From the IMG/VR virus record IMGVR_UViG_3300035698_003939, positions 1 through 34,157 of that record: a stretch of DNA of 34,157 nucleotides. One strand, given 5' to 3'. Below, piece by piece: positions 1 to 7,823 of this stretch. The DNA is from a virus. Positions within the stretch are counted from its first letter, which is position 1, and every line of letters begins with the position of its first letter. The position numbers and the translations under genes are program-made. The notes beneath the pieces are model-generated. The model ran no database searches. It was not told where the DNA came from and saw only the letters and a program-made list of their open reading frames with translations.

Positions 1-125
1 ACACAGGGTTGTTCTCCGGAAGTGCAGGAATGTTCGGCACGGTTAATTGCTTTACCTTTTTTAGCTATCTCCTCTTATGACTTGAAAGCCGATATAGATA
101 AGTCAGCTTCCGGAAACACCTTAAC

Positions 126-153
126 AAAAAAAACTCTCCCGATTGAGGAGAGT
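126..153 (-). terminator. Intrinsic terminator, minus strand
   Basis: A 7-bp perfect stem (ACTCTCC at 133-139 with GGAGAGT at 147-153) and a 7-base loop are followed on the minus strand by eight T residues (the A run at 126-133 on the plus strand). There is no T run on the plus-strand side, so it acts on leftward transcription. No leftward gene lies to its right, so it ends either a short RNA from the promoter at 194-222 or the attenuated leader of a leftward operon outside the window. Confidence 0.75.
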
Positions 154-187
154 GCAGAACACGAGGTTTTGCTTTATAGCACTATTT
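126..187 (-). ncRNA. Candidate ~60-nt small RNA or attenuated leader
   Basis: Inferred from a promoter and a terminator, not from homology. A minus-strand promoter (TTGACA, 17-bp spacer, TACTAT) at 222-194 would start RNA near 187, and an intrinsic terminator ends at 126. The product would be about 60 nt, with a possible 5' hairpin (GTGC..GCAY-type pairing around 170-183) and the terminator hairpin at the 3' end. No ORF of useful size fits inside. It could equally be a leader whose terminator is suppressed to allow leftward genes beyond the window edge to be expressed. Confidence 0.4.
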
Positions 188-189
188 CG

Positions 190-206
190 TGGTATAGTAA
201 TATAAT
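190..206 (+). promoter_or_regulatory. Plus-strand extended -10 promoter before the deformylase-like gene
   Basis: TGGTATAGT at 190-198 fits an extended -10 (TGn plus hexamer); TTGCTT about 18 bases upstream is a weak -35. A second TATAAT lies at 201-206. The 19-base word from 191 to 209 recurs with one mismatch at 2474-2492, before another gene, which supports a conserved phage promoter. Confidence 0.5.
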
Positions 207-222
207 TAAATCGTCTTGTCAA
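194..222 (-). promoter_or_regulatory. Minus-strand sigma70-like promoter
   Basis: On the minus strand a consensus -35 (TTGACA, plus positions 217-222) is followed after exactly 17 bases by TACTAT (plus 194-199; 4 of 6 consensus bases). It overlaps the rightward extended -10 element at 190-198, so the two promoters should exclude one another. Predicted start near 187. Confidence 0.5.
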
Positions 223-230
223 GTAAATAT

Positions 231-881
231 ATGGAAATCCTAAAAACACACTACGCAATATCAAAGCCAGTTACAAGTTACAAAGAGATCAAAGAGGAGG
301 TTAAGAAGCTAAAGAGGTTCATAGATAAACCCAATCTAAAGGGGTATTATAATAAAGCATATGCGATTTGCCATTGTTTGTTCAATGAAACGCCATATGC
401 CTTTTTTGTTCTATCAGACGACGTAAGGGTAGAAGGACTATTGAAACATAAAGTAATAATCAATCCGGAGATCATTGAAGTTCCGGAGAAGATAAAGATT
501 AAGATAAAGAATAAGGATACAGGGGAGTTCGGTAAGGACGAGGAGAAAGATAATCTTGTTACATTCAAGGAAGCGTGTCTATTCTTTCCATTTAGAAGGG
601 AAAAGAATGTGAATCGTGCCTATGAGGTAAAAGTTAGATACCAAGTTCCTACACTACTTGGAGGATTAAAGACAATAGAGGAATATCATATCGGGGTAAT
701 GTCAGAGATCTTTCAGCACGAAGTAGATCATATGGCAGGCAAGAACGTGTTTTTAAGCACGCAGACGCCTTTCAAATGGTGGGAGTTGATAGGTAGTCCT
801 AAATCACAAGGGGGATCTTCTATTGATAATGATACTCACGTTGAGGAGAAGGATACAGTAACTATAAAAGCAGAATCATAG
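231..881 (+). CDS. def: Peptide deformylase-like metalloprotein
   Basis: Peptide deformylases remove the formyl group from the initiator Met of new proteins, using a metal held by one Cys and two His. I chose ATG 231 (216 aa) over the in-frame TTG at 216 because MEILK at the N-terminus is family-like. Seen: IINPEII near residues 76-82 (the usual 'NPEI' strand), motif II as EACLFFP at about 114-120 (normally EGCLS; the metal-binding Cys is kept) and motif III as QHEVDH at about 162-167 (HExxH kept). Motif I (GxGxAAxQ), which supplies the active-site Gln, is not recognisable; the region reads KAYAICHCLF instead. A charged insert separates the NPEI strand from motif II. It lies 3 bases before terL. 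Phage-encoded deformylases are known in other phages; activity here is uncertain. Confidence 0.75.
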   Translation: MEILKTHYAISKPVTSYKEIKEEVKKLKRFIDKPNLKGYYNKAYAICHCLFNETPYAFFVLSDDVRVEGLLKHKVIINPEIIEVPEKIKIKIKNKDTGEFGKDEEKDNLVTFKEACLFFPFRREKNVNRAYEVKVRYQVPTLLGGLKTIEEYHIGVMSEIFQHEVDHMAGKNVFLSTQTPFKWWELIGSPKSQGGSSIDNDTHVEEKDTVTIKAES

Positions 882-884
882 TCT

Positions 885-2441
885 ATGCCTGATAAGGAAG
901 AACAAAATGCTTTGGCAAGGATTGAAGAATTAACTGGCGGTGCAGTTCCTTCAATGGATTTGTTACGTGATATTAAAGAGGAGGAGGTATCAAGATTAGA
1001 CGGTGAGAAATATCATTTTTACGAGCCTAACGGGAAATGTGAGGAGTTTATTATAAGAGTAGGTGAAAAGAATGAGGACGGAGAGCATAACTTTGTTATA
1101 TTGTTTTCAGCCGCGAATGGTGTGGGTAAAACTGCGGCGGGTGCAAATGTTGTATCACATATTATTTGGGGTGCAGATAGCGATAACAAGTATTTCAATC
1201 AACCTTTATTCAAAGACTTCCCGTTTCCAAAGGTACGAAGGATTGCGTCAGAGCACGAAAATATCAAAAAGAATCTAATACCTACATTAAAGGAGTGGTT
1301 TCCGGACGGAAGGTATAAGACAAAGAAAGGAGATAAGAGATATGAAAGTGAATGGGAAACAGATAACGGTTGGAAGTTTGATATATTAACTTACGATCAG
1401 GACGCAAAGAATTATGAAAGTTCCACTCTGGGCTTTGCTTGGTTTGACGAGCCACCTCCAAAAGCAGCTTTTATAGCTACCGTTGCACGTATGAGAAAAG
1501 GTGGGATTATCTTTATAACAGAAACACCTCTTTATGCGGCGTGGTTATATGATCATATTATTGCTACTCCGGACGACGTTCTATTAGACAAAGGACAACG
1601 TGTTTATATTGAAGCTGATATTACTTCAGCGTGTAAAGAGCACGGAATCAGAGGTCACTTGGAACATAAATACATTGAAAGAATGATTGCAGAATATAGT
1701 GAGGACGAAAAGCAAGCACGTATCTATGGTAAGTTCGCTCATTTAGTTGGAATGAGGTTCAAACAGTTCAGCCGGAAGATACACGTTATAAAGCCTTTCG
1801 CTCTTGATCCGAGGATATGGTCTGTTTATCACGCGTTAGATACCCACCCAAGACATAATGACGCGGGAACGTGGATAGCAGTAAATGAAGAAGGGACAAA
1901 GATAGTAGTTAACGAGTTGGGTAAATCATTGACCGGTGGAACAGAGGAGTTGGTAGAAAACCTAAAGAAGATCAATGGAGAATATAGAATAGTCCGGAAG
2001 CTACTTGAGCCGGCGGCGTTCGTTGAGGATCAGCATAGTGAGAAGTCTTTAGCTAAGAAGTTTGAGGAGTTAGGATTGTCTTACTTAAAGGCTACCAAGT
2101 TCAGATCAGCTTCAGATACAAGGATTGAGGACGCTCTTGCATATAACCAAGTAAGTCTTGGAGGTGATCAGAATGAAATGATTAAAGCACCGGAGTTATA
2201 TATCTTTGATACTTGCCCGCAAACTATCTATGAGTTTGAACATTATCGTTGGGAGGAGTGGAAAGGGAAAACTGCGGAGGATAAAGATAAGAAGGAAAAG
2301 ACGATTGATAAGGACGATCACTTTATTGAGAACGTGGGACGTATATTGATCCAAGAGCCAAAGTTTATACCTAAACCAAAGGAGGAGGACGACTACGAGG
2401 AGGAAGAAAGCTTTGATCCGTTTGATAATCCTATAATGTAG
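885..2441 (+). CDS. terL: Terminase large subunit (ATPase and nuclease)
   Basis: Motor that pumps DNA into the prohead and cuts it. The 518-aa length is normal for TerL. The Walker A motif is at about 75-84 (AANGVGKTAA) and Walker B at about 183-189 (GFAWFDE, with the D-E pair). The coupling motif follows as ITETP near 211-215. The C-terminal RNase H-like nuclease is suggested by YHALDTHP near 315-322 (first catalytic Asp) and a late acidic DDHFIENVGR segment. The tail of the protein is very acidic. It starts 3 bases after the deformylase-like gene, so the two are probably co-transcribed. No small terminase is recognisable in the window. Confidence 0.92.
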   Translation: MPDKEEQNALARIEELTGGAVPSMDLLRDIKEEEVSRLDGEKYHFYEPNGKCEEFIIRVGEKNEDGEHNFVILFSAANGVGKTAAGANVVSHIIWGADSDNKYFNQPLFKDFPFPKVRRIASEHENIKKNLIPTLKEWFPDGRYKTKKGDKRYESEWETDNGWKFDILTYDQDAKNYESSTLGFAWFDEPPPKAAFIATVARMRKGGIIFITETPLYAAWLYDHIIATPDDVLLDKGQRVYIEADITSACKEHGIRGHLEHKYIERMIAEYSEDEKQARIYGKFAHLVGMRFKQFSRKIHVIKPFALDPRIWSVYHALDTHPRHNDAGTWIAVNEEGTKIVVNELGKSLTGGTEELVENLKKINGEYRIVRKLLEPAAFVEDQHSEKSLAKKFEELGLSYLKATKFRSASDTRIEDALAYNQVSLGGDQNEMIKAPELYIFDTCPQTIYEFEHYRWEEWKGKTAEDKDKKEKTIDKDDHFIENVGRILIQEPKFIPKPKEEDDYEEEESFDPFDNPIM

Positions 2442-2472
2442 TTCTCCACAATTAGCGTGATCATTATTAAAA

Positions 2473-2492
2473 TGGTATAATAATATAATTAA
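2473..2492 (+). promoter_or_regulatory. Extended -10 promoter, second copy of 19-bp box
   Basis: TGGTATAAT at 2473-2481 is a textbook extended -10, with a second TATAAT at 2484-2489. The stretch 2474-2492 matches 191-209 at 18 of 19 bases. The upstream -35 (TTAGCG at 2452) is poor, as is common for extended -10 promoters. Transcription would start near 2488, about 14 bases before the ATG at 2502. Confidence 0.5.
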
Positions 2493-2501
2493 TCAGCCAA
2501 T

Positions 2502-2786
2502 ATGCAAGTTCAAACATTCAAGAAAGACGAATACAGAGATTGCCCCGTATATTATAGAAATATGCGTGACCATTTTGAGTATTTAGTTATTATTAATAAC
2601 GAGTTATACACGGCACACATTCAGGTTAAGCCGTTTTTTATTACCCGCGTGTTACATTTACTGGGTTACGAAAGAACAATGTATAGTAAGCAACATCAGT
2701 TGTCTATTGTCAAACAGTTAAGGAGATTAACGGAAACTACCGTTGATTTTGTTCTTGACAAACCTGCTAAAGTAAAAGATAATTAA
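2502..2786 (+). CDS. Hypothetical protein, 94 aa
   Basis: I do not recognise this protein. It is soluble, mixed-charge and aromatic-rich in its first half (several Tyr and Phe), with no membrane segment. It lies between terL and the portal gene, behind its own promoter-like box at 2473-2492, a position that can hold small head-assembly or packaging factors, but nothing in the sequence shows that role. Confidence 0.65.
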   Translation: MQVQTFKKDEYRDCPVYYRNMRDHFEYLVIINNELYTAHIQVKPFFITRVLHLLGYERTMYSKQHQLSIVKQLRRLTETTVDFVLDKPAKVKDN

Positions 2787-2804
2787 ATTAGATTATACTA
2801 CTCG

Positions 2805-2854
2805 CTTCCGGTCAAGGAAGATAAGGCAGTTGTGGGAATCGCCAAGCTACAACT
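2805..2854 (+). other. Two hairpins in the portal leader
   Basis: CTTCC (2805-2809) pairs with GGAAG (2816-2820) over a 6-base loop. AGTTGT (2828-2833) pairs with ACAACT (2849-2854) over a 15-base loop and ends right against the ATG at 2855. There is no T run, so they are not terminators. They could be RNA-stability or translation-control elements. Confidence 0.4.
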
Positions 2855-4807
2855 ATGCCTAATAAAAAACCTACAAACGAAGAACAGCCAAAAGAAACAT
2901 TAGATCCTTCTATTGTCAAGGCTTTAGATAAGCACGACGCAACAGATTATTCAACTCTTATTCAACAGTTTGAAACAGAGTGGAATCTTGGGTGGTGGTT
3001 TCTAAAACCAAAGCTTGACGAGTGGGCTGTTAGGTTAAAACTTTATAATAATCAGAAAAGAAACAAAGAATCAATCGGAGATCCTTTGCTTTTTACTATA
3101 CATCAGACAATCTTGTCTTCATTAGTTAGTGATATGTTATCCGTAGCTTTTTCTGCACGAGAGCCGGGGGACGCAGAGGTAGCAGAAAACCTTAACTCTT
3201 TAGCGTTATATGATTATGACGATATGGGGAAAGACGAATTAGATTATGAATGGGATTGGGACGCTTCGTTTTTCGGACGTGGATTATGTTTACTATCAGA
3301 GTTTGATAGGAAGCTTAAAATACCTATTCCGGAAATCATTGACGTTATGACTTGGTTAAGAGATCCAAGAGCAACCTCCGTAAATGGAGATAGAAAGGGC
3401 AGAGGTGGAATGAGGTTCGGTGGAAGGGAAATCAGATTGACAAAGAATGATATGGATAAGGCAGGGATATACTTTGGCTATGAGAAGCTTAAAGCAGATA
3501 ATACAGATCAAAGATCATTGATAGATCAAATGTCACAAGCAAGAGCAAATGCTCAAGGATTGGCTGACATAAATAAATGGGATAAGTTAACCGGTGAGAA
3601 TGGGGATCATAGACTTATAGAATGGTTTACTAATTGGAGAGGTAAAAAGATTATTGCTACCTTTACAGGAGATAGAAAGAAGGTTGTAAGATATACAGAG
3701 TTGAAGGATCAAACTATGTTCCCAATTATAGATAGATCTATTTATCCTATGTCACACGATTGGGACGGTGTAAGTGTTCCGGATTTAGTTGAAGATAAAC
3801 AAAGAGCAAGATCTTCAGTTCAGAATCTATCACTAAAGGGAATCAAGATTAACTTGAATCCAAGATATTTATATAATACTAATAAGATTAAGAATAGGAG
3901 CGATTTGAATGTTAAGTTTAATAGACATATTCCGGTTGACGGAGATCCTAATAATTCTATTGTTCCGGTTCAGACACAAGGAGTTAAACAAGAAGTCCAA
4001 TGGATATTAGACGTTTTGGATACTGGGGCACAGAAAGCAACAGCTACACCGGACGTTCAACAAGGAGTTCAATCAGATCAAAAGAGAACAGCCACGGAAC
4101 TTAACTTGCAATCAGCTAAGGTTGATACAAGGTATTCTTTATCAGCCAAGATCTTTGGTTGGTCAGATAAGAAGTATTGGCGACAATGGTATAAACTTTA
4201 TAAACAAAACTTCAAGGAAGGTATTGACGATAAGATTATCAGGATTAACGGCTCTATGGGGGCAAAATGGAGGACGTTTACTACGGAAAACATCATAGCG
4301 AACATAGATCCGGACATTGTTATTGAAAGTAAGGTTATATCAGACGCAAGAAAGTTTAACGAATTACAGAAATATAGAATGTGGATTAAGGACGTAGTAG
4401 CGTTAGATCCACAAAGTTCTAATACAAGATTTGCTTTACGCAAAATGGGTAAGCTTTCCGGATTCAGAGAGGACGAGGTTGATCAACTGTTACCTCCTAC
4501 AATAGACGAAATGAACGCTGAAGCAGAAAATGAAAAGATTGATAACAAAGAGAAAGTAGAAGTGAAGGTATTTGACGACGACTTCGTTCATATTGAAGTT
4601 CATAATAAAGCTTCTGATACTCCTGAAAAGAAAGCACATATGAACGCTCACAAGAACTCAATGATGTTAAAGAGGGTAAGACCGGAGTTTGATCTTACAG
4701 GCGGGAATCCTGAACCACAAGAACAGGAGCAAGTAGAAAGTCCTGACGTAAACTTCTCAAAGGAAAATAGTGTAACAGGAGGAATTAATGTAACTAAACC
4801 ACAATGA
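2855..4807 (+). CDS. Portal protein
   Basis: The portal forms the dodecameric channel at the capsid vertex through which DNA enters and leaves. The call rests on position (after terL, before scaffold and capsid), size (650 aa, normal for a large podovirus-type portal) and general make-up: a Trp- and Asp-rich N-terminal wing region, a long central segment ending near RARSSVQNLS and KGIKINLNPRYL, a region rich in Gln and Thr that fits the tunnel loop (GVQSDQKRTATELNLQSAK), and an acidic, disordered C-terminus. The stop TGA overlaps the next ATG in an ATGA, so the two genes are probably translationally coupled. Confidence 0.75.
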   Translation: MPNKKPTNEEQPKETLDPSIVKALDKHDATDYSTLIQQFETEWNLGWWFLKPKLDEWAVRLKLYNNQKRNKESIGDPLLFTIHQTILSSLVSDMLSVAFSAREPGDAEVAENLNSLALYDYDDMGKDELDYEWDWDASFFGRGLCLLSEFDRKLKIPIPEIIDVMTWLRDPRATSVNGDRKGRGGMRFGGREIRLTKNDMDKAGIYFGYEKLKADNTDQRSLIDQMSQARANAQGLADINKWDKLTGENGDHRLIEWFTNWRGKKIIATFTGDRKKVVRYTELKDQTMFPIIDRSIYPMSHDWDGVSVPDLVEDKQRARSSVQNLSLKGIKINLNPRYLYNTNKIKNRSDLNVKFNRHIPVDGDPNNSIVPVQTQGVKQEVQWILDVLDTGAQKATATPDVQQGVQSDQKRTATELNLQSAKVDTRYSLSAKIFGWSDKKYWRQWYKLYKQNFKEGIDDKIIRINGSMGAKWRTFTTENIIANIDPDIVIESKVISDARKFNELQKYRMWIKDVVALDPQSSNTRFALRKMGKLSGFREDEVDQLLPPTIDEMNAEAENEKIDNKEKVEVKVFDDDFVHIEVHNKASDTPEKKAHMNAHKNSMMLKRVRPEFDLTGGNPEPQEQEQVESPDVNFSKENSVTGGINVTKPQ

Positions 4808-5241
4808 CAAAGAAACCCACAAAGAAAAAGAAACCTATAAAGAAGCCAAAGGTTATGACCGTGGAGGTTGAGCCGGTAGCTGTTTCAGGTAGTCCGGAAG
4901 CAAGGGTAAGTGCATTAAAGAGTTTAGTAGCTTCTTCAGGTTGGGCTATATTAGTCGGAATAATGAACGATAATATAAACTATTTGGAGAGTGCTATATT
5001 AGATAAGGTTAATCCGGAAACAGGAGAAGATATTACAGACGAACAAGTTGAGTTTCTAAGGATCAAAAGAGGATTAAACATTGAGTTAAGGGATACTCCA
5101 AAGAATTATAGTAAGGAAATAATGGCAGATTTATCAGGTGACGGTGAGGACGACGACGACGGAGATCCATTTTGGAAAGCTGACGATTTACGTAAAGAAG
5201 AAGAAAGAAGAAGGGCGTCAACAGAATATAAGAATAGATAG
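4804..5241 (+). CDS. Hypothetical protein coupled to the portal gene
   Basis: Unrecognised 145-aa protein. The first 18 residues are almost all Lys, Pro and Thr (very basic), the middle (about 35-100) looks folded and partly helical, and the C-terminus is strongly acidic (a run of Asp and Glu near 118-125) and then charged. The start overlaps the portal stop codon by four bases, so it is likely made with the portal. A small head-assembly factor is possible but unproven. Confidence 0.7.
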   Translation: MTKKPTKKKKPIKKPKVMTVEVEPVAVSGSPEARVSALKSLVASSGWAILVGIMNDNINYLESAILDKVNPETGEDITDEQVEFLRIKRGLNIELRDTPKNYSKEIMADLSGDGEDDDDGDPFWKADDLRKEEERRRASTEYKNR

Positions 5242-5556
5242 GATAGCACATTAACAATTTGATAGACGTAGTATTGTGAACACGTAAAAAATCGCAAGCG
5301 ATTGTATTATGAGGTTCGCTGAAACTGCTTATTATCTGTGAGGGGCTTTGGCGATTTCCTACTTACGGACTAATAAGAACCCTTAACTTGTTTTATTACT
5401 CGTTACTGGGCTTGTTGGTAAAAGTAGGCAGTTTCAGCGAGCTTCATAGTAAGCTTGCCGTATAGTTAGTCGCTATACGAGGTCACGTATCATACGTGAT
5501 AGCCACTAATCTTGGTTTCGGTATTCCCGGAGAGGTGAGAACATTAAGTTAAAAAT
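5242..5556 (+). ncRNA. Structured non-coding element upstream of scaffold and capsid genes
   Basis: A 315-base gene-free stretch full of nested inverted repeats. The outer helix pairs 5305-5328 with 5428-5451: 24 pairs, three of them G-U, enclosing 99 bases. G-U pairs that keep the helix only as RNA argue for a transcript rather than a DNA site. Inside, CCTACTTAC (5358-5366) pairs with GTAA-AA-GTAGG (5418-5428) with a 2-base bulge, and TAATAA (5371-5376) faces TTATTA (5393-5398). Before it is a short hairpin (ATCGC-AA-GCGAT, 5291-5302) that competes with a longer-range pairing of AAATCGC (5288-5294) and GCGATTT (5351-5357). After it come CGTATAG/CTATACG (5459-5465 with 5473-5479, 7-base loop) and TCACGT/ACGTGA (5483-5488 with 5494-5499). 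There is no T-run terminator and no tRNA fold that I can see. It could be a free RNA or a leader controlling the genes that follow. Confidence 0.6.
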
Positions 5557-6312
5557 ATGCCTGACATTGAACCAAAAAACAATGTAGCCGCCGGCGAGCA
5601 AGGTGCTGAAGGCGAGAACGGTGCAAAAAACACCGAACAAAAAATTGAACCCACTACCATTGAGGAGAATAAAGGTGGTGAAGGAGGTGACGGTGGTGAC
5701 AATCCGGAAGCCGGTAAGCCGGCAGAAGGTGAAGATCCTGCCAAAGCCCCTAAAGAAGAAGCAGACGAGTTTAAGGACGACGGAGAAGATCCAGTTACTA
5801 AACCTCGTTTATCCTCAAAAGACTTTATTATAGGTCGTAAACACTCAAAGCTATCCAAGATTGCCAAGAAAGGCGAAGGAGGAGAAGGAGAAGGTGCTAA
5901 ACCGGCTGAAGGTGACGATCCGGAGATCGCACAAGAAGACGAAGATCTTATAACTAAAGTTGTAGCGAAGAACTTTGCCCCAATGATTGATAAAACACAG
6001 GGTGCTGAAGACGACAGGGAAATAGATCAGTTTATAAAGGATAATCCTGATTTCAAACCCTATGCGGCGAAAGCAAAGCGTTTTATCTCACACCCTTCAA
6101 GAAAACATTTACCTGTTGAAAGCGTATTCTACGAGGTCGCAGGAAAAGACTTATTGAAGATCGGTGCTAAACGAGCCACTAAGGCTGACGAAGAAGCAAA
6201 GAACACTCAAGCGGGCGGTGGATCTGCACGTGGAGGTGAGGGTGGAAAGAAGACTTGGGATCTAACCGACGCAGAGTTTCAAGCAAAAAAAGAAGCGATT
6301 AGGAGAGGTTAA
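5557..6312 (+). CDS. Scaffold-like acidic protein
   Basis: 251 aa directly upstream of the major capsid gene, the usual place of the capsid assembly scaffold. Residues 1-75 are low-complexity and rich in Glu, Gly, Ala and Pro. A second acidic low-complexity stretch lies near 108-130. The part from about 130 to 210 looks folded, and the last 40 residues are Lys-rich with a helical end (AEFQAKKEAIRRG), as expected for a scaffold tail that contacts capsid protein. No protease motif is visible. Functional call is mainly from context. Confidence 0.65.
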   Translation: MPDIEPKNNVAAGEQGAEGENGAKNTEQKIEPTTIEENKGGEGGDGGDNPEAGKPAEGEDPAKAPKEEADEFKDDGEDPVTKPRLSSKDFIIGRKHSKLSKIAKKGEGGEGEGAKPAEGDDPEIAQEDEDLITKVVAKNFAPMIDKTQGAEDDREIDQFIKDNPDFKPYAAKAKRFISHPSRKHLPVESVFYEVAGKDLLKIGAKRATKADEEAKNTQAGGGSARGGEGGKKTWDLTDAEFQAKKEAIRRG

Positions 6313-6357
6313 TCTTAATTGCTTTACAAGAGAAATTATTAATTAAAAGTTAAAAAA

Positions 6358-7335
6358 ATGCCTGACAATACTACAAGGACACAAATCCCTGCGGAGGTAA
6401 ACAACTTTTACGACAGAACTCTTTTAGTAAGAGCCGTCGCTTCATTTGTTCACACCCGTTGGGCTCAAGTTAGGGATATACCTAAAAACTCGGGAACGAA
6501 AGTTATCAAGTTTAGAAGGTATGGCAACCTTAACGCCGCAACCACTCCGCTAACGGAAGGTATTACACCTGCCGGAAGCCAATTATCAGTTACAGACGTA
6601 ACAGCTACCGTTCTACAATACGGTGACTATATAACTGTTACTGATATTGTCACTTATGAAAGTGAGGACGCAGTATTAATGGAAGCAGCCGAAATTATGG
6701 GTGACCAAGCCGGCGATACCATTGATCAATTATGTCGTGATATTCTTAATGCAGGAACAGGGGTTATCTATTCCGGAACAGCTAATACAGCTACCGACGA
6801 AGTTGCCGTAGGTGATGTTATCACTTACCAAAACTTGGATAGTGCTTCATTGAATCTAAAGAATAACAACGCAAAAACTATCACACGACAGATAGACGCT
6901 TCAACTGGTTATGCTACAAGTCCAGTTCCTGCGTGTTTTATCGGTATTATCAATCCAGAGATTACCGCCAAAGTAGCAACATTCACCGGTTGGACACCTG
7001 TCGAAAAGTATTCCAACCAATCAACAGTTATGGCAGACGAAGTAGGATCATATAGTGCTAACGGAACAAAAATCCGTTTCATTGAAACTACTAATTCAAA
7101 GATCAAAGAGGACGCAGGAACAGGAAACATTGACGTTTACTGCACCCTTCTTATCGCTATGAACGCTTACGGTATTACAAGGATTTCAGGCGAAGCTATG
7201 AAAAACATTGTAAAGCCATTAGGTGCAGGTGATGATCCATTGAATCAAAGAGCCACTTCCGGTTGGAAAGCAACATTTATTGCTAAGATTCTTAACGAGG
7301 ACTTTATGCAAAGAATTGAAAGTGCTAAAATATAG
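6358..7335 (+). CDS. Major capsid protein, N4-gp56 family
   Basis: Main shell protein of the head, HK97-type fold. The N-terminal half matches the N4-gp56 family pattern I recognise: FYDRTLLVRA near 17-26, IPKNSGTKVIKFRRYG near 41-56, TTPLTEGITPAG near 62-73, and VTATVLQYGDYITVTD near 81-96. This is followed by a QAGDTIDQLCRDILNAGT segment. Length (325 aa) is typical. The start ATG follows an A-rich leader with no Shine-Dalgarno. A hairpin lies just after the stop codon (7341-7364). Confidence 0.92.
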   Translation: MPDNTTRTQIPAEVNNFYDRTLLVRAVASFVHTRWAQVRDIPKNSGTKVIKFRRYGNLNAATTPLTEGITPAGSQLSVTDVTATVLQYGDYITVTDIVTYESEDAVLMEAAEIMGDQAGDTIDQLCRDILNAGTGVIYSGTANTATDEVAVGDVITYQNLDSASLNLKNNNAKTITRQIDASTGYATSPVPACFIGIINPEITAKVATFTGWTPVEKYSNQSTVMADEVGSYSANGTKIRFIETTNSKIKEDAGTGNIDVYCTLLIAMNAYGITRISGEAMKNIVKPLGAGDDPLNQRATSGWKATFIAKILNEDFMQRIESAKI

Positions 7336-7340
7336 TTTTC

Positions 7341-7364
7341 CTTTAGCGGAGTAGCCCGCCAAAG
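7341..7364 (+). other. Hairpin after the capsid gene
   Basis: CTTT-A-GCGG (7341-7349) pairs with CCGC-C-AAAG (7356-7364) over a 6-base loop, with one A-C mismatch. It lies 6 bases after the capsid stop codon and has no T run. It is more likely a 3' RNA-stability or processing structure for the highly expressed capsid message than a terminator. Confidence 0.45.
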
Positions 7365-7403
7365 CCCATAATGAAACTTAATCATTAAAGGATATATACT
7401 CTT

Positions 7404-7823
7404 ATGAGTGCAAAGAAAAAAGATCCACTTCTTGCTAACGAAGGCGAAGTTAACAAGGAAGATCTAAAACCACAAGAGCCGAAAGCGGAAGTAACTAAAC
7501 CAACGGAGAATGTTGTAAAACCTGCTCCGGAGGTTAAGAAACCTACGAAAGAAGCTAACAGGGATATTGTTGCGGAAACAAAACAGATCCTTGCCGATTC
7601 GCCACATACCAATTTTATTATTCCAGTTGTAGAAGGTGAGCCGGTAGGAGCTACCGATCAAGTTCAAATCAACGGATATAAATTGACGATTCAAAAGGGG
7701 GAAATGGTCAATATCCCAATGGCAATAGCCAAGATACTTGCTGAAAAGTATAGAATAACTTTGACGGCAGGTTCTAAAAAAAGATTAGACCGTAACCCTG
7801 ATCAAGCGAATAGATTAGGTTAA
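7404..7823 (+). CDS. Head accessory protein, putative
   Basis: 139 aa. Residues 1-62 are low complexity (Lys, Pro, Glu, Val). From about 70 on, a compact part follows with the pattern IPVVEGEPVGATDQVQING, then YKLTIQKGEMVNIPMAIAKIL, which looks like a small beta-rich domain with a helix. Genes with this arrangement follow the capsid gene in other N4-gp56 phages in my memory. I infer a capsid-associated or head-completion role; no catalytic motif is seen. Confidence 0.55.
   Translation: MSAKKKDPLLANEGEVNKEDLKPQEPKAEVTKPTENVVKPAPEVKKPTKEANRDIVAETKQILADSPHTNFIIPVVEGEPVGATDQVQINGYKLTIQKGEMVNIPMAIAKILAEKYRITLTAGSKKRLDRNPDQANRLG

Larger units (their letters stand above)
1..230. other. Left-end non-coding control region
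   Basis: No convincing gene lies here. The forward frame starting at base 1 stays open to 243, but its product has no recognisable motif and it runs through a clear intrinsic terminator and promoter elements, so I treat it as non-coding. The stretch holds a minus-strand terminator (126-153), a compound inverted repeat (CACGA at 160 pairing with TCGTG before 191, with TGCT/AGCA inside), a plus-strand extended -10 promoter (190-198) and a minus-strand promoter (194-222). If the genome continues to the left, a leftward gene could start near base 40 on the minus strand, but too little is visible to call it. Confidence 0.6.

Noticed and set aside
1-45. Possible leftward gene start on the minus strand (GTG giving MPNIPALPENNPV)
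   Set aside because: Only about a dozen codons are inside the window, and the start codon and frame cannot be tested.
1-243. Open forward frame from the window start to 243
   Set aside because: The product lacks recognisable motifs and typical phage codon use, and the frame covers an intrinsic terminator and promoter elements.
5063-5297. Minus-strand frames over the end of the 4804 gene
   Set aside because: They run through the coding strand gene and the structured region, and their products look like antisense of acidic codons.
5455-5530. Possible tRNA
   Set aside because: A 7-bp stem with a 7-base loop at 5459-5479 is suggestive, but no acceptor stem, D arm, T arm or CCA end fits around it.
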